In this document: positions 17,112-27,549 of the stretch, piece after piece
Layout of the letters: the number at the start of each line of letters is the position of its first letter
How positions within the stretch are numbered: the first letter of the stretch is position 1
Source: Ensifer sp. LCM 4579
GTDB lineage: Bacteria; Pseudomonadota; Alphaproteobacteria; Rhizobiales; Rhizobiaceae
Direction: 5' to 3'
Length of the DNA: 64,000 nucleotides
Assembly (NCBI RefSeq): GCF_001854885.1
Contig: NZ_MDDV01000013.1
Location: 191,855 to 255,854 of the forward strand
Translations under genes and position numbers: made by a program
Notes under the pieces: model-generated
The model's input: only the letters and a program-made list of their open reading frames with translations
Databases searched by the model: none
What the model was told of the DNA's origin: nothing

Positions 17112-17291
17112 TCAGCCTCGGCGGGTATCGGGGAAGTTTGCCGGGTCGATGCCGAGCGTGCGGAGATCCCGCGCACGCGGGCGGCGGTTGCCTTCGACAG
17201 CGGCGGCTGCTGCGGTTGCTGCGCTCAACACGGCGAAGGCGCGGCCAATGAAACCCATGCGGCTCTTGCTCATCTCTTTGCTCACTTTCAT
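17112..17291 (-). CDS. Small conserved-looking protein of unknown function
   Basis: Protein of up to 59 aa with a short hydrophobic Ala-rich stretch (AFAVLSAATAAAAAV) then a basic region and an ordered tail RDLRTLGIDPANFPDTRRG. The tail composition is gene-like, and I have a loose memory of similar short rhizobial proteins, but I do not recognise a named family. Alternative in-frame starts exist at 17273 and 17258; none has a strong SD. It lies downstream of tctA on the same strand, separated by a hairpin, so it may be independently transcribed. Confidence 0.45.
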   Translation of the reverse strand: MKVSKEMSKSRMGFIGRAFAVLSAATAAAAAVEGNRRPRARDLRTLGIDPANFPDTRRG

Positions 17292-17369
17292 TGCTTTGAT
17301 GAGTTGAAGATGGGCGTCCCGAGCGTCTTTTGCAACGCACAAGACCTCAGCCCAGCCATGCAGGACAAG

Positions 17370-17400
17370 CAGGCCCGGCGGGTTTGCCCGGCCGGGCCTG
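17370..17400 (-). terminator. Hairpin after the tct operon
   Basis: CAGGCCCGGC and GCCGGGCCTG form a perfect 10-bp stem with an 11-base loop, 20 bases after the tctA stop. There is no T-run, but position and strength suggest it ends the tctCBA transcript. Confidence 0.6.
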
Positions 17401-17419
17401 CACATCCTGAGAGCGAGGA

Positions 17420-18937
17420 TCAGTCTTCGCTGGCAGCGAGTTGCGTCAGTACGTCCCCGCGCCCGCGCGCCCGCATGATCAACGGCACGATGAAGGCCAG
17501 CGCCGCAATTCCCAGCAGCACCGCTGCGATCGGCGAGGTGAAGAGCACGGTGACATCTCCCTGGCTGATCGACAATGCGCGCCGCAACTGCTGCTCGGCG
17601 AGAGGTCCGAGGATGAGGCCGACGACGACGGGTGCGATCGGATAGCCGAAGATACGCATGATGTAGCCGAGCAGGCCGAAGGCGAGCAGCATGCCGAGTT
17701 CGAAGACCGAGGGGTTGGCGCCGATGGTGCCGAGCGTCGCGAACAAGAGGATACCGGCATAGAGCCACGGCTTCGGGATCGTCAAGAGCCTCACCCAAAG
17801 GCCGATCAGCGGCAGGTTGAGGACCAGTAGCATGAAATTGGCGATGAGCAGGCTGGCAATCAGGCCCCAGACCAGTTGCGGATTGGTGGCAAAGAGCAGC
17901 GGCCCCGGCTGAAGGCCGAATTGCTGAAAGCCGGCCAGCATGATCGCGGCGGTCGCCGTGGTCGGCAGCCCGAGCGTCAGGAGCGGCACCAGCGTGCCGG
18001 CGGCGGACGCGTTGTTTGCCGCTTCGGGCCCGGCGACGCCCTCGATCGCACCATCGCCGAATTCCTCCGGATGCCTGGCCAGGCGCTTTTCGGCCGCATA
18101 GGAAAGGAACGTACCGATTTCGGCGCCGCCCGCCGGCATTGCGCCAATGGGGAAGCCTATGCAGGTGCCGCGCAGCCATGGCTTCCAGGACCGCGCCCAG
18201 TCCGAGGCATTCATCCAGATCGATCCGCGGACGGCCTCGACCTTGTCTGGCCCGCGATCGCCCTGGGCGGCAATGAAGAGGCTTTCGCCGATCGCGAACA
18301 TGGCGACGGCGAGCGTCGTCACTTCGATGCCGTCGAGCAGGTCCGGCACGCCGAAGGAAAGACGCGCCTGTCCGGTCAACTGGTCGATGCCCACGATGGC
18401 GAGGGTGAGGCCGACGAAAAGCGAGGTGAGGCCGCGCAATGCCGAATCGCCAAAGGCCGAGGACACCGTGACGAAGGCGAGGACCATCAGCGCGAAATAT
18501 TCGCGGGGACCAAAGACGAGCGCCAGTTTGACGATATAGGGGGCAATGAAGGCGAGTCCCAGCGTCGCTATCAGGCCCGCCACGAAGGAGCCGATTGCGG
18601 CTGTCGCAAGGGCCGGCCCGCCGCGTCCGGCGCGGGCCATCTTGTTGCCCTCGAGCGCCGTCACGATCGAAGCGCTCTCGCCCGGCGTGTTAAGCAGGAT
18701 CGACGTGGTCGATCCGCCATACATGCCGCCATAATAGATGCCCGCGAACATGATCAGCGAGCCGCCGGGATCGAGCTGATAGGTGACCGGCAACAGTAGC
18801 GCGACGGTTAGTGCCGGGCCGATGCCCGGCAGCACGCCGATGGCGGTGCCGAGCGTGACTCCGATCAGCGCGTAGAGCAGATTCATCGGCTGGGCGGCGA
18901 CCAGCAGACCCTGCAACAGCAAGTCAAAAGTATCCAT
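17420..18937 (-). CDS. tctA: Tripartite tricarboxylate transporter, large membrane subunit TctA
   Basis: Inner-membrane protein of 505 aa with about ten or more transmembrane segments. The TctA signature [20 protein letters not shown] is near residues 33-52. A second conserved segment is [18 protein letters not shown]. It forms the channel of a secondary, cation-driven importer that works with a periplasmic TctC protein and the small TctB subunit. It starts 14 nt after tctB and is the last gene of tctCBA. The substrate may be citrate or another polycarboxylate; many rhizobial paralogues have unknown substrates. Confidence 0.92.
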   Translation of the reverse strand: MDTFDLLLQGLLVAAQPMNLLYALIGVTLGTAIGVLPGIGPALTVALLLPVTYQLDPGGSLIMFAGIYYGGMYGGSTTSILLNTPGESASIVTALEGNKMARAGRGGPALATAAIGSFVAGLIATLGLAFIAPYIVKLALVFGPREYFALMVLAFVTVSSAFGDSALRGLTSLFVGLTLAIVGIDQLTGQARLSFGVPDLLDGIEVTTLAVAMFAIGESLFIAAQGDRGPDKVEAVRGSIWMNASDWARSWKPWLRGTCIGFPIGAMPAGGAEIGTFLSYAAEKRLARHPEEFGDGAIEGVAGPEAANNASAAGTLVPLLTLGLPTTATAAIMLAGFQQFGLQPGPLLFATNPQLVWGLIASLLIANFMLLVLNLPLIGLWVRLLTIPKPWLYAGILLFATLGTIGANPSVFELGMLLAFGLLGYIMRIFGYPIAPVVVGLILGPLAEQQLRRALSISQGDVTVLFTSPIAAVLLGIAALAFIVPLIMRARGRGDVLTQLAASED

Positions 18938-18951
18938 GATCCTCGGCCTCT

Positions 18952-19443
18952 TTAGAAGAACAGGCGTTCAAGCGGCCCTGCCGGCAGCGACAGTTTCAGG
19001 AGCTTGGCGAAGATCACCCAGACGACGAAGCTAAAAGCCACGCCGATGGGCACCGACAGCCACAGCTTGCGCTTGCCGAAGCCGCGCGCCGCAAGCGCGA
19101 AAAGTATGCCCGTGGCGATCGAAAACCCGAGCGTGTTCAGGAGCAGCATCTGCGCCGCAAGCCCGCCGACGATCCAGGCAACCGGGCCGATGTCCTGGTG
19201 GTCGCGTTCGGGGAAATCGCCCCTCAGCGCTTCGATCGCGGTCCAAACCGCCAGTATGAGGAGACAGAAGGCGATCGCATAGGGCACCGTGGTCGGGCCG
19301 ACTTGGGAATAGCCGGCGAGACCTGTCAAGCGGGACACGTCCCAAAAGATGATGCCCGCAATGACCGCCAGCACGGCGGCGATAGTGAGCGCCGCCCAAT
19401 CAGGGCGGCGCGTCTGGGACGAGGGGTGATCTCCCTGACTCAT
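18952..19443 (-). CDS. tctB: Tripartite tricarboxylate transporter, small membrane subunit TctB
   Basis: Protein of 163 aa with four hydrophobic segments ([73 protein letters not shown]), the usual TctB topology. Sequence is weakly conserved in this family, so the call rests on topology, size and position between tctC and tctA. Its ATG overlaps the tctC stop by 4 nt (ATGA), so the two are translationally coupled. Confidence 0.88.
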   Translation of the reverse strand: MSQGDHPSSQTRRPDWAALTIAAVLAVIAGIIFWDVSRLTGLAGYSQVGPTTVPYAIAFCLLILAVWTAIEALRGDFPERDHQDIGPVAWIVGGLAAQMLLLNTLGFSIATGILFALAARGFGKRKLWLSVPIGVAFSFVVWVIFAKLLKLSLPAGPLERLFF

Positions 19444-20384
19444 TTTACCAGTCCGATATCCTTCAGCACGGCTTCCGTGGCGGCAGTGTCCTTGGTGAGC
19501 TGTTCTTTGAAGGCGTCACCGGCGAGATAGGTGTCCTGCCAGCCTTTGGTCTTCAGGGTCTCCTGCCAGGCGGCGGATTTGGCGACCTTCTCGATATCGG
19601 CCGTAATGGCGGCTTCCTGCTCCTCGGTGAGGCCAGGGGCGGCGGCGATCATACGCCAGTTCTCGACAACCACGTCGAGCCCGGATTCCTTCAGCGTCGG
19701 AGCATCGACGCCTTCGATGCGCTCGGCGCTGGAGACGGCAAGCAGCCGCAGGGCACCGGCCTTGATCTGCGATTCGAATTCACCGTAGCCGGAGATGCCG
19801 GCGGTCACCTGGCTCCCGAGGATCGCTGCAAGCGCTTCGCCACCTCCGGAATAGGCGATATAGTTGATCTTCGTCGGATCGACACCGGCAGCCTTGGCGA
19901 TGAGCCCCACCGTGATGTGATCGGTGCCACCGGCCGAACCGCCGGCCCAGGAGACCGCGCCCGGATCTTTCTTGAGCGCCTCGACGAGATCAGCCATCGT
20001 CTGGATTTCGGACGAGGCCGGAACGACGATCGCCTCGTATTCGCCGGTCAGGCGAGCGATCGGCGTTACGTCCTTGAGGGTCACCGGTGAATTGTTGGTC
20101 AGAATTGCACCCACCATGACGTATCCGCCAACGAGCAGCGCATTCGGGTTGCCCTTCTGCTGGCTCGCAAACTGGGCGAGGCCGATGGTGCCGCCAGCGC
20201 CCGGAACGTTCTGCACCTGCACATTGCCGGATACGCCTTCTTGCTGCATCACGGTCTGCAGCGAACGGGCCGTTTGGTCCCAACCTCCGCCGGGATTTGC
20301 CGGCGCAATGATCGTGTAGTCAGCAGCATAGGCGGGCAGCGCCAGGGCGCCGGCGAGAATGGATGCCAGGAAAAAGTGTTTCAA
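19440..20384 (-). CDS. tctC: Tripartite tricarboxylate transporter, substrate-binding protein TctC
   Basis: Periplasmic binding protein of 314 aa. The signal peptide is [20 protein letters not shown]. Family marks are [19 protein letters not shown] and [13 protein letters not shown] near the N-terminus and [17 protein letters not shown] in the middle. The start is most likely a TTG at 20384: GGAGG lies 7 nt upstream and the signal peptide begins there, whereas the in-frame ATGs upstream (20426, 20459) give a polar leader before the signal. It is first in tctCBA. No TctDE two-component regulator is next to it. Confidence 0.9.
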   Translation of the reverse strand: MKHFFLASILAGALALPAYAADYTIIAPANPGGGWDQTARSLQTVMQQEGVSGNVQVQNVPGAGGTIGLAQFASQQKGNPNALLVGGYVMVGAILTNNSPVTLKDVTPIARLTGEYEAIVVPASSEIQTMADLVEALKKDPGAVSWAGGSAGGTDHITVGLIAKAAGVDPTKINYIAYSGGGEALAAILGSQVTAGISGYGEFESQIKAGALRLLAVSSAERIEGVDAPTLKESGLDVVVENWRMIAAAPGLTEEQEAAITADIEKVAKSAAWQETLKTKGWQDTYLAGDAFKEQLTKDTAATEAVLKDIGLVK

Positions 20385-20843
20385 GGTCGTTCCTCCGTGG
20401 GTGCGCACGGGTTTATTCCCGCGCATGTGATTGTCGTTGCGAACGGAAGGAACGGGCAACTAACCTCAGAGCGGCAGCCTCCCGGCCCAGTGGGCACTTT
20501 CCTCCCGTTGCGCAGCCGGGCAGGCCGCCATCACGGATCCCCCGGCGAATGCAATGCCATCACAGAAAGCTGACATTAGCCTGCCATCAACTGCACGTCG
20601 CGTAAACGCTTTGTTTCGACTGCCAAAAACACTGCTGCTCGGCTGGCCTCCGCCGTCATCGGCGTATGGACGCCTATCGGGAAGCCGTGAAGACGGCAAA
20701 TGCCGTCTCGGGCCGCGTGCTTGGCGGCTCGGCGCTGGGCGATTGCGGAGCGGATCGTCGTGGCGGAAGATGGCGCGCGGCAGGTCGACATTCCCCAATT
20801 TGGCGCTCGAAATGCTAAAATCGGCGACGCGGGGCAGGGTTTT
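20385..20843. other. Intergenic region at the edge of an accessory patch
   Basis: About 460 bases between tctC and an integrase remnant. It holds the tctC promoter region and an 18-bp perfect palindrome AGACGGCAAATGCCGTCT at 20691-20708. Short reading frames here lack SD sites and recognisable motifs. The segment may contain decayed sequence left by the same event that deleted the integrase. Confidence 0.4.
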
Positions 20844-21358
20844 CTACCGGTGAAACGGGCCCTCCGGGCCCACCATTTCTCTCGTTTGACGTTGTTTTTC
20901 CATCGTTCTTTCCTCGATTTGGCTCACCGGAATTCCGGTTCGATAAATTGGGACATTTTTGCGGGCCACATAGCTCTTGCGGCGCTCAAAACCGGCATCA
21001 ATGATCCGTCTGGATTGGGCGGCTTTGGTGTAATGCTGCGCCATCTTGGAATTAGACCAGCCGAAGATCGTCATCAACTGATCTTCGGTCGCGCCTGCCT
21101 CGGGTAGGATGGTCGCGGACAATAGCGATTGAGAACGCTCTTCTTGTCCTTCTGCGTGGCCGGAGACTGGCTTTGAAACGCCTTGGACCGATAATAGGTC
21201 TCGACAAGCCAGCGAACGGAGCCGGGCTCAAGCCTTGAAATCGGGACCGTCTTTTCACCATGATCGCCAGTCAGCACACGATGATATTCCTTGGTAAACG
21301 CTTGGGTCATGCTGCCAGCGTCGTCGAGATAGGCTGATGTCATTCGATATTTCGGCAT
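20844..21358 (-). pseudogene. Tyrosine recombinase (phage-type integrase) remnant, internally deleted
   Basis: Two parts of one integrase are joined out of frame. The 5' part (21358 to about 21120) reads MPKYRMTSAYLDDAG and later SVRWLVETYYRSKAF, the N-terminal arm and start of the core-binding domain. The 3' part (about 21118 to 20844) reads ATILPEAGATEDQLMTIFGW and MAQHYTKAAQSRR, the end of the catalytic domain with the usual catalytic Tyr context. The middle, including the first catalytic Arg and the Lys hairpin, is missing, probably over 150 codons. The C-terminal tail MVGPEG resembles the reading of antisense tRNA 3' ends seen in integrases abutting an att site, but the match stops after about 18 bases. 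Confidence 0.78.
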
Positions 21359-21433
21359 GTCCGGCAGTCGAGATAGAACCGCTCATTACCGTGCCGATTG
21401 ATGCCCCATGCGCTTCCGCCGATCCGCACATGC

Positions 21434-21660
21434 CGGATTCGCGAAATGATCGAAAGGTGCGAAGCTGGAATACCTCCCTGCCGTACAGTCCCGATTTCAG
21501 TCTGATCGAAAACGCATTGTCAAAGCTCAAAGCCCTGTTGAGAAAAGCCGCCGAACGGTCCATCGAGAGCCTCTGGACAACAATCGGGCGACTACTCCAA
21601 CTCTTCACCCCAGACGAATGCCGCAACTATTTCGCAGCCTCAGGCTATGATGCAGCGTGA
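21434..21660 (+). pseudogene. IS630-family transposase 3' fragment with frameshifts
   Basis: Only the end of a DDE_3 transposase remains. Pieces RIREMIERC, KLEYLP and PYSPDFSLIENALSKLKALL lie in successive frames, requiring two frameshifts near 21462 and 21483. The final part SLWTTIGRLLQLFTPDECR and NYFAASGYDAA is continuous and matches the IS630 C-terminus, including the last catalytic acid in SPDFSLIE. No terminal inverted repeat or 5' half is seen, so the element is dead. It directly abuts the 5' end of the integrase remnant and the 3' end of hipA. Confidence 0.82.
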
Positions 21661-21672
21661 TCGGATTTAGCT

Positions 21673-22935
21673 CTAAATCGACAACGTGACGAGTTTGGCG
21701 CGGCCTACGATCAAGTCCGCAAAGTGGTTTATCCTAGCGGAATCAACGCAGAGGTTTGAGATGTCTTCCAATACTCTCGCTACGGCTTCAGCGGTGGAGT
21801 CGATCAAGTTTATAATTCGTCGGCGCACCAAAAGTAAGCCAACTCCAGCTGCCTTTGCAAAAGTCTGCCATCCATCAGCGTCCATCTCGGCAAGCGTGGC
21901 ACGTTTCCCGATCCTCATGGCCATTTTCGGTGAAAGGTCTGGATAGGCCACCGTAGAAAGCAGATCGTACAGCGGGGCCATTCTCGGTCCCTGGTCGTCG
22001 TAAAGGATCGAGAAATTCTTGCCGTGGGCGTCGGCATTTCCGACGACCAAGTTGAAGATCGCGGCGTCCAGCAGCTTCAACACATCTATAGCGGGTCGCG
22101 CTGATACTCGTCGCAACAGGTCAAAGCAGGTCTTGAATGTCGGCCCGCCTTCGCTGGCGTATTTCGTTTCGGGCGGCACGCCAAGTGCTTGGCAAAAGTC
22201 CTCCTGGTGAATGCGGTGAACCACGCCGTCGGCATCGCGATAGCGATCGTATCGCTCAACCAAGAGAAAGGGGCGTCCATTCGCCGACCTCGGTTCAACC
22301 GGGGCCACGTCGAGGCCGATCGCTGCAGCGAGTTTCATCACAAAAGCTTCGTTTTCGGTTGTCCCTGGGAAGCGCGCGATCGGCGGCTTAAGTATGTGCG
22401 TAGTCGCCTGGCCGGGAAGTGGAAGCGCGATCTGGCCATCGATTAGGACAACCGGAACTTTTGATTGCGCGCCCGCAAGCGATAGCCTCAAACCTTCCTG
22501 GCCGGCTAATAGCGGCCGCGTCGGGAGTGCATCCAGTATCCGAACGGTTCCGGTCTCATCCAAAGGTGCCGGCTGCTGATCCGCAATCGGCCCCGCTTCG
22601 ACGGGCTCTTGATCTTCTGGCAAAAGCTGAAGCGCGCCGGCCACGTCGCCGCCCAAGCGATCAAGAAGCGCGAACTCGTTTGCAGGCGAAACGCCCAATG
22701 CCTGCGCCGCAACAAGACGCTGGTTTTCCTCGGGCAACAGACCGCCGAAAAATGGTCGGCATTCACGACGAGAAAAACGTTCCGCACGCTTCGGGAGGGA
22801 GGCAGACAGCGGAAGTGTGTTTTCGTCATCAAGCCAAGTTTCGCTGTAGACAAAGCCGATATCACCGTGCCTGTCCTGGGTGAACTGCCCGACAATGCGA
22901 CCATCCCACCAGACGTTGAGAACCCTTACCGTCAT
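21673..22935 (-). CDS. hipA: HipA-type serine/threonine kinase toxin
   Basis: Protein of 420 aa of the HipA family, whose E. coli member phosphorylates glutamyl-tRNA synthetase and induces persistence. Kinase motifs are intact: phosphate-loop region SLAGAQSK (152-159), catalytic loop NADAHGKN (300-307, Asp302), and metal-binding YDLLST (323-328). The N-terminal HipA_N subdomain is present (GDIGFVYSETWL). It overlaps hipB by 4 nt (ATGA). The region from here to 23.3 kb looks less GC-rich than its neighbours and is flanked by mobile-element debris, which suggests transfer. The target in this host is unknown. Confidence 0.92.
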   Translation of the reverse strand: MTVRVLNVWWDGRIVGQFTQDRHGDIGFVYSETWLDDENTLPLSASLPKRAERFSRRECRPFFGGLLPEENQRLVAAQALGVSPANEFALLDRLGGDVAGALQLLPEDQEPVEAGPIADQQPAPLDETGTVRILDALPTRPLLAGQEGLRLSLAGAQSKVPVVLIDGQIALPLPGQATTHILKPPIARFPGTTENEAFVMKLAAAIGLDVAPVEPRSANGRPFLLVERYDRYRDADGVVHRIHQEDFCQALGVPPETKYASEGGPTFKTCFDLLRRVSARPAIDVLKLLDAAIFNLVVGNADAHGKNFSILYDDQGPRMAPLYDLLSTVAYPDLSPKMAMRIGKRATLAEMDADGWQTFAKAAGVGLLLVRRRIINLIDSTAEAVARVLEDISNLCVDSARINHFADLIVGRAKLVTLSI

Positions 22936-23162
22936 TTTCTACGTTCACCTGGAGCCAGAATATCGATCGAACAGCCGAGTGTTTGTAGAACCTGCAACAC
23001 TTTTCCTATCTGAGCTGTCGGCTTGCCGGCTTCGAGATCGACAATGAACCGGAGGCCAACGCCAGCAACGCCGGCAAGCTCATCCTGCCGCAAGTTTTGC
23101 TCCTTGCGTGTACTCCGGACCAGGTTGCCGATGTCGGCTGGATTTCTAACTTGTTTTGGCAT
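22932..23162 (-). CDS. hipB: HipB-type antitoxin and repressor (XRE)
   Basis: Protein of 76 aa with an XRE helix-turn-helix (IGNLVRSTRKEQNLRQDELA, then GVGLRFIVDLEAGK). The start at 23162 (MPKQVRNPADIG) matches HipB length; a longer reading to 23324 would run through the operators. It overlaps hipA by 4 nt, the usual hipBA arrangement. The three TTCCCG-NN-CGGGAA palindromes upstream are its likely operators, the nearest lying over the ribosome-binding region. It should bind HipA and repress the operon. Confidence 0.9.
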   Translation of the reverse strand: MPKQVRNPADIGNLVRSTRKEQNLRQDELAGVAGVGLRFIVDLEAGKPTAQIGKVLQVLQTLGCSIDILAPGERRK

Positions 23163-23167
23163 TTTAA

Positions 23168-23282
23168 TTTCCCGTTCGGGAAAATAGCAGCGCAGCGAAC
23201 CACTTGTCGAGCAAAATGTTCCCGAGCGGGAAAGATACTGCTCCGAATGAGCTTCCCCAGTCAAGATTTCCCGATCGGTAAA
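23168..23282. promoter_or_regulatory. Three-site hipBA operator array
   Basis: Palindromes TTTCCCGTTCGGGAAA (23168-23183), TTCCCGAGCGGGAA (23219-23232) and TTTCCCGATCGGTAAA (23267-23282, one mismatch). Their centres are 50 and 49 bases apart, close to five helical turns, so bound HipB dimers would lie on one face of the DNA. Confidence 0.8.
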
Positions 23283-23640
23283 TTCAATGTCACCATGCTT
23301 GTCGCTCTCAACTCCTGAAGCCATTGCAGCTTCACGTCCCGGAATGGCCGCGCCCCGCTCATGCGCGCCTCCCTGGGCGCGATGGGACCGGGAAGCAAGG
23401 GCCGAAGATGGTCGGAAAAAGTTGGGACGATGCCTTTGTTAAGCCATTGATTCTCATGAGGCGGGGTTTTCGTCCCACACGGGGGTAAGCTGCTGATATT
23501 GTTCGAATTCGGCGCGCTCTCCGGGGAAGACGCTGCCTCGCTCAAGGGAACCGCGGCTCAGCCACCTTTGCGGTTGGAAAAATGCCGGGATGAATTTCTT
23601 CATCCCGGCCAGGCACTGCGCTGGGAGAGCAGAAATGTCG
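23283..23640. other. Intergenic region, right edge of the accessory patch
   Basis: About 360 bases between the hipBA operators and the iatP stop. Short frames on both strands lack family features and SD sites. A direct-repeat partner for an integrase att site was not found by eye. No gene is supported. Confidence 0.4.
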
Positions 23641-24666
23641 TTACGCCTTCTTGCGGCCTTTCTGGCGATAGACGTCGGCAACGACGGCGGCGACGATGAT
23701 CATCCCCTTGACGATTTCCTGGTAGTAGGCGTCGACCCTGAGGAAGGTGAAGCCGGAAGTCATCACGCCGAGGATGACGGTGCCGATGACCGTGCCGGTG
23801 ACGCGGCCGACGCCGCCGGTCAGCGAGGTACCACCGATGACGGTCGCGGCGATCGCATCGAGTTCGTACATGACGCCCATGCCGGCCTGTGCAGTCTGGG
23901 CGCGGGCGGCGGTGACGACGCCGGCGAGGCCCGCCAGCATGCCGGCAATCGCATAGACCTTGACCAGATGGGCCTCGACATTGATGCCCGAGACGCGCGC
24001 CGCCTGAACATTGGCGCCAATCGCATAGGTGAATTTGCCGTAGCGGGTATAGCGCAGTGCAATGTGGAAGATGAACGCGACGACGAGGAAGACCACGACC
24101 GGCCAGATGCCCGTACCGATGAAGTTGAACTGCTCGGTGAGGCCGGAAACCGGCTGGCCCTTGGTGTACCACTTGGAGATACCGCGCGCCGACACCATCA
24201 TCCCGAGCGTGGCGATGAAGGGCGGAATCTTGGTCCTCGCGATCAGGCTTCCATTGATGAAGCCGGCCACCAGACCGATCCCGACGCCGAGGCCGATCGG
24301 CACGATCGCCGGCAGGTCGGTGAGCGACGGATAGAGGGCTCGCGGCCAGGTGGAGGCTTGCGCAACGCTTGCCGAAAACATCGCCGTCATGCCAACGACA
24401 GAGCCGGAAGACAGATCGATGCCGCCGGTGATGATAACCTGCGTGACGCCGACGGCAATGATGCCGATCACCGACACCTGCAGGATCATGATCGTCAGGC
24501 GCTGAGAATTCATCAGGAAGCTCTGGCCGACGAAAATCCAGCCGAGAATTTCATAGACCAGCGCGATCCCGATCAGCACCAGGAAGATATTGAACTCGGG
24601 GGGCATGCGCCGTCGCGTTCCGGCGAGCGGCGAAGTCGTCCCCTGTGCGGCAATATTGGTGTCCAT
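23641..24666 (-). CDS. iatP: Ribose/inositol-type ABC transporter permease
   Basis: Inner-membrane permease of 341 aa of the CUT2 (RbsC) family with about nine or ten transmembrane segments. Family marks are ITGGIDLSSGSVVG and the loop YTRYGKFTYAIGANVQAARVSGI. C-terminus is basic (DVYRQKGRKKA), cytoplasmic. It follows the ATPase gene by 33 nt, with order binding protein, ATPase, permease as in rhizobial ibpA-iatA-iatP. The inositol assignment rests on the similarity of the binding protein, the neighbouring IolI-like gene and the GGAA-N6-TTCC sites. Confidence 0.82.
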   Translation of the reverse strand: MDTNIAAQGTTSPLAGTRRRMPPEFNIFLVLIGIALVYEILGWIFVGQSFLMNSQRLTIMILQVSVIGIIAVGVTQVIITGGIDLSSGSVVGMTAMFSASVAQASTWPRALYPSLTDLPAIVPIGLGVGIGLVAGFINGSLIARTKIPPFIATLGMMVSARGISKWYTKGQPVSGLTEQFNFIGTGIWPVVVFLVVAFIFHIALRYTRYGKFTYAIGANVQAARVSGINVEAHLVKVYAIAGMLAGLAGVVTAARAQTAQAGMGVMYELDAIAATVIGGTSLTGGVGRVTGTVIGTVILGVMTSGFTFLRVDAYYQEIVKGMIIVAAVVADVYRQKGRKKA

Positions 24667-24699
24667 CTTTCGTTCCTCCCTGCGGTCGGCATCGCACGC

Positions 24700-26241
<1,542 letters not shown>

Positions 26242-26345
26242 CTCATTGCCTCCCATTTTCCGGTTTCGACCGGACCGTCCTCGGGGCGGGCGGAAGTGCC
26301 TTCTAATGGGCTCTTTCAGAGCCTCGGCCGGGACTTGTTTCTAGG

Positions 26346-26370
26346 GGGAGCGCGACGCGGCCGCGCTCCC
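26346..26370 (-). terminator. Hairpin between ibpA and iatA
   Basis: GGGAGCGCG and CGCGCTCCC form a perfect 9-bp stem with a 7-base loop, 11 bases after the ibpA stop. Lacking a T-run, it is probably a stabilising or attenuating stem that keeps binding-protein mRNA in excess. Confidence 0.6.
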
Positions 26371-26380
26371 GGAAGAACGA

Positions 26381-27310
26381 TCAGTTCTTTGCCTGGTAGT
26401 CGGCGAGGTTGTCCTTGGTCACGAGTTCGAAGGGAATGTAGACCTTCTTGTCGATGGACTCGCCCTTGGCGAGCTTGAGGGCGGCATCGACCGAACCCTT
26501 GCCCTGACCGGCGGCGTTCTGGAACACGGTCACGTCGAGGTCGCCTGCAGCCAGGGCGGCGAGCGCATCCTGCGTGGCATCGATGCCGGCAATGACGACC
26601 GAGTCCATCGAGCGGCCGGAGGCCTTCAGGGCCTGGATGGCGCCGATGGCCATTTCGTCGTTGTTGGCAATAACGGCGTCAAACTCGATACCGGCCGAAA
26701 GCCAGTTGGTCATGAGGTCGGAGCCCTGGGTGCGGGACCAGTTCGCGGTCTGCTCCTCGACGATCTCAATGTCCTTGCAGGAATCGGTCTCGATGACATC
26801 ATGGATATCCTTGGTGCGCATGCGGGCAGCCTGGTTGGACAGTTCGCCCATCATCACCACGGCCTTGCCCTTGCCGCCGAGTAGCTTGCAGACTTCCTGC
26901 GTCTGGAGCGTGCCGGATTCCCGTTCGTCGGAAGCGACGAAGGCCTGCTTTTCCGGAAGCGTGTCGATGTTCACCGGCTCGCGGTTGACATAGACCAGCG
27001 GAATGCCGGCGTCTTCGGCGATCTTCGACATGGCGGCGGTGGCGTCGGTGTCGACCGGATTGACGATGATGGCGTCGACGCCGGCAGCGATGAAGTTCTG
27101 GATCTGGCTCTGCTGTTTGGCGACGTCGTTTTGAGCGTCTTCGACCTGCAATTCGACGCCGTCGATCGTCTTGGCATAGTCCTGCATGCCGTTCCGCAGA
27201 ACCGTCAGGAAGTTGTCATCGAAGAGGGCCATCGAAACGCCGATGGTTTCCGCATGCGCGGCCGTCGACATCATGACGGCCATTGCGGTGCCCAGGATAA
27301 ATTTCTTCAT
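26381..27310 (-). CDS. ibpA: Probable myo-inositol ABC transporter, substrate-binding protein
   Basis: Periplasmic binding protein of 309 aa in the RbsB/periplasmic-binding-protein-like group. Signal peptide MKKFILGTAMAVMMSTAAHA. Characteristic stretches are GVSMALFDDNFLTVLRNGMQ, ANDEMAIGAIQAL-like AIGAIQALKAS, and DAIIVNPVDTDATAAMSKIA, which resemble my memory of rhizobial inositol-binding IbpA. The ATG at 27310 has the SD GGAGGAG. A palindrome GGAA-N6-TTCC lies 151 nt upstream. Ribose or another sugar remains possible; the inositol call depends on context. Confidence 0.8.
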   Translation of the reverse strand: MKKFILGTAMAVMMSTAAHAETIGVSMALFDDNFLTVLRNGMQDYAKTIDGVELQVEDAQNDVAKQQSQIQNFIAAGVDAIIVNPVDTDATAAMSKIAEDAGIPLVYVNREPVNIDTLPEKQAFVASDERESGTLQTQEVCKLLGGKGKAVVMMGELSNQAARMRTKDIHDVIETDSCKDIEIVEEQTANWSRTQGSDLMTNWLSAGIEFDAVIANNDEMAIGAIQALKASGRSMDSVVIAGIDATQDALAALAAGDLDVTVFQNAAGQGKGSVDAALKLAKGESIDKKVYIPFELVTKDNLADYQAKN

Positions 27311-27461
27311 GCTCTTTCTCCTCCACATTCGGTGCCGGCGACACCTTTCTCTCGTTGGCCGGAAATTCGATCCATTCAGATCAAAATCATCCCACCCGGA
27401 AGCAGTGTTCCACTTCACTTCCGACGAAAACGGAATAAACAAACTAGTGGCTTGTCATTAC

Positions 27462-27475
27462 GGAATATGTATTCC
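27462..27475. promoter_or_regulatory. Candidate IolR operator upstream of ibpA
   Basis: GGAATATGTATTCC is a perfect palindrome of the form GGAA-N6-TTCC, the motif I recall for the S. meliloti inositol repressor IolR (RpiR family). It lies upstream of ibpA, and a second copy precedes the IolI-like gene. Confidence 0.6.
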
Positions 27476-27549
27476 ATTTTATCCGGGCGTCGTCAAGCCT
27501 GTCTTGCAACGACCGGATCGATTTCCGCTCTTGACCTCGCGCGCGGCAA

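Noticed and set aside
23451-23520. A tRNA or att fragment near the right edge of the accessory patch
   Set aside because: No cloverleaf can be drawn and no matching direct repeat near 20.4-20.9 kb was found.
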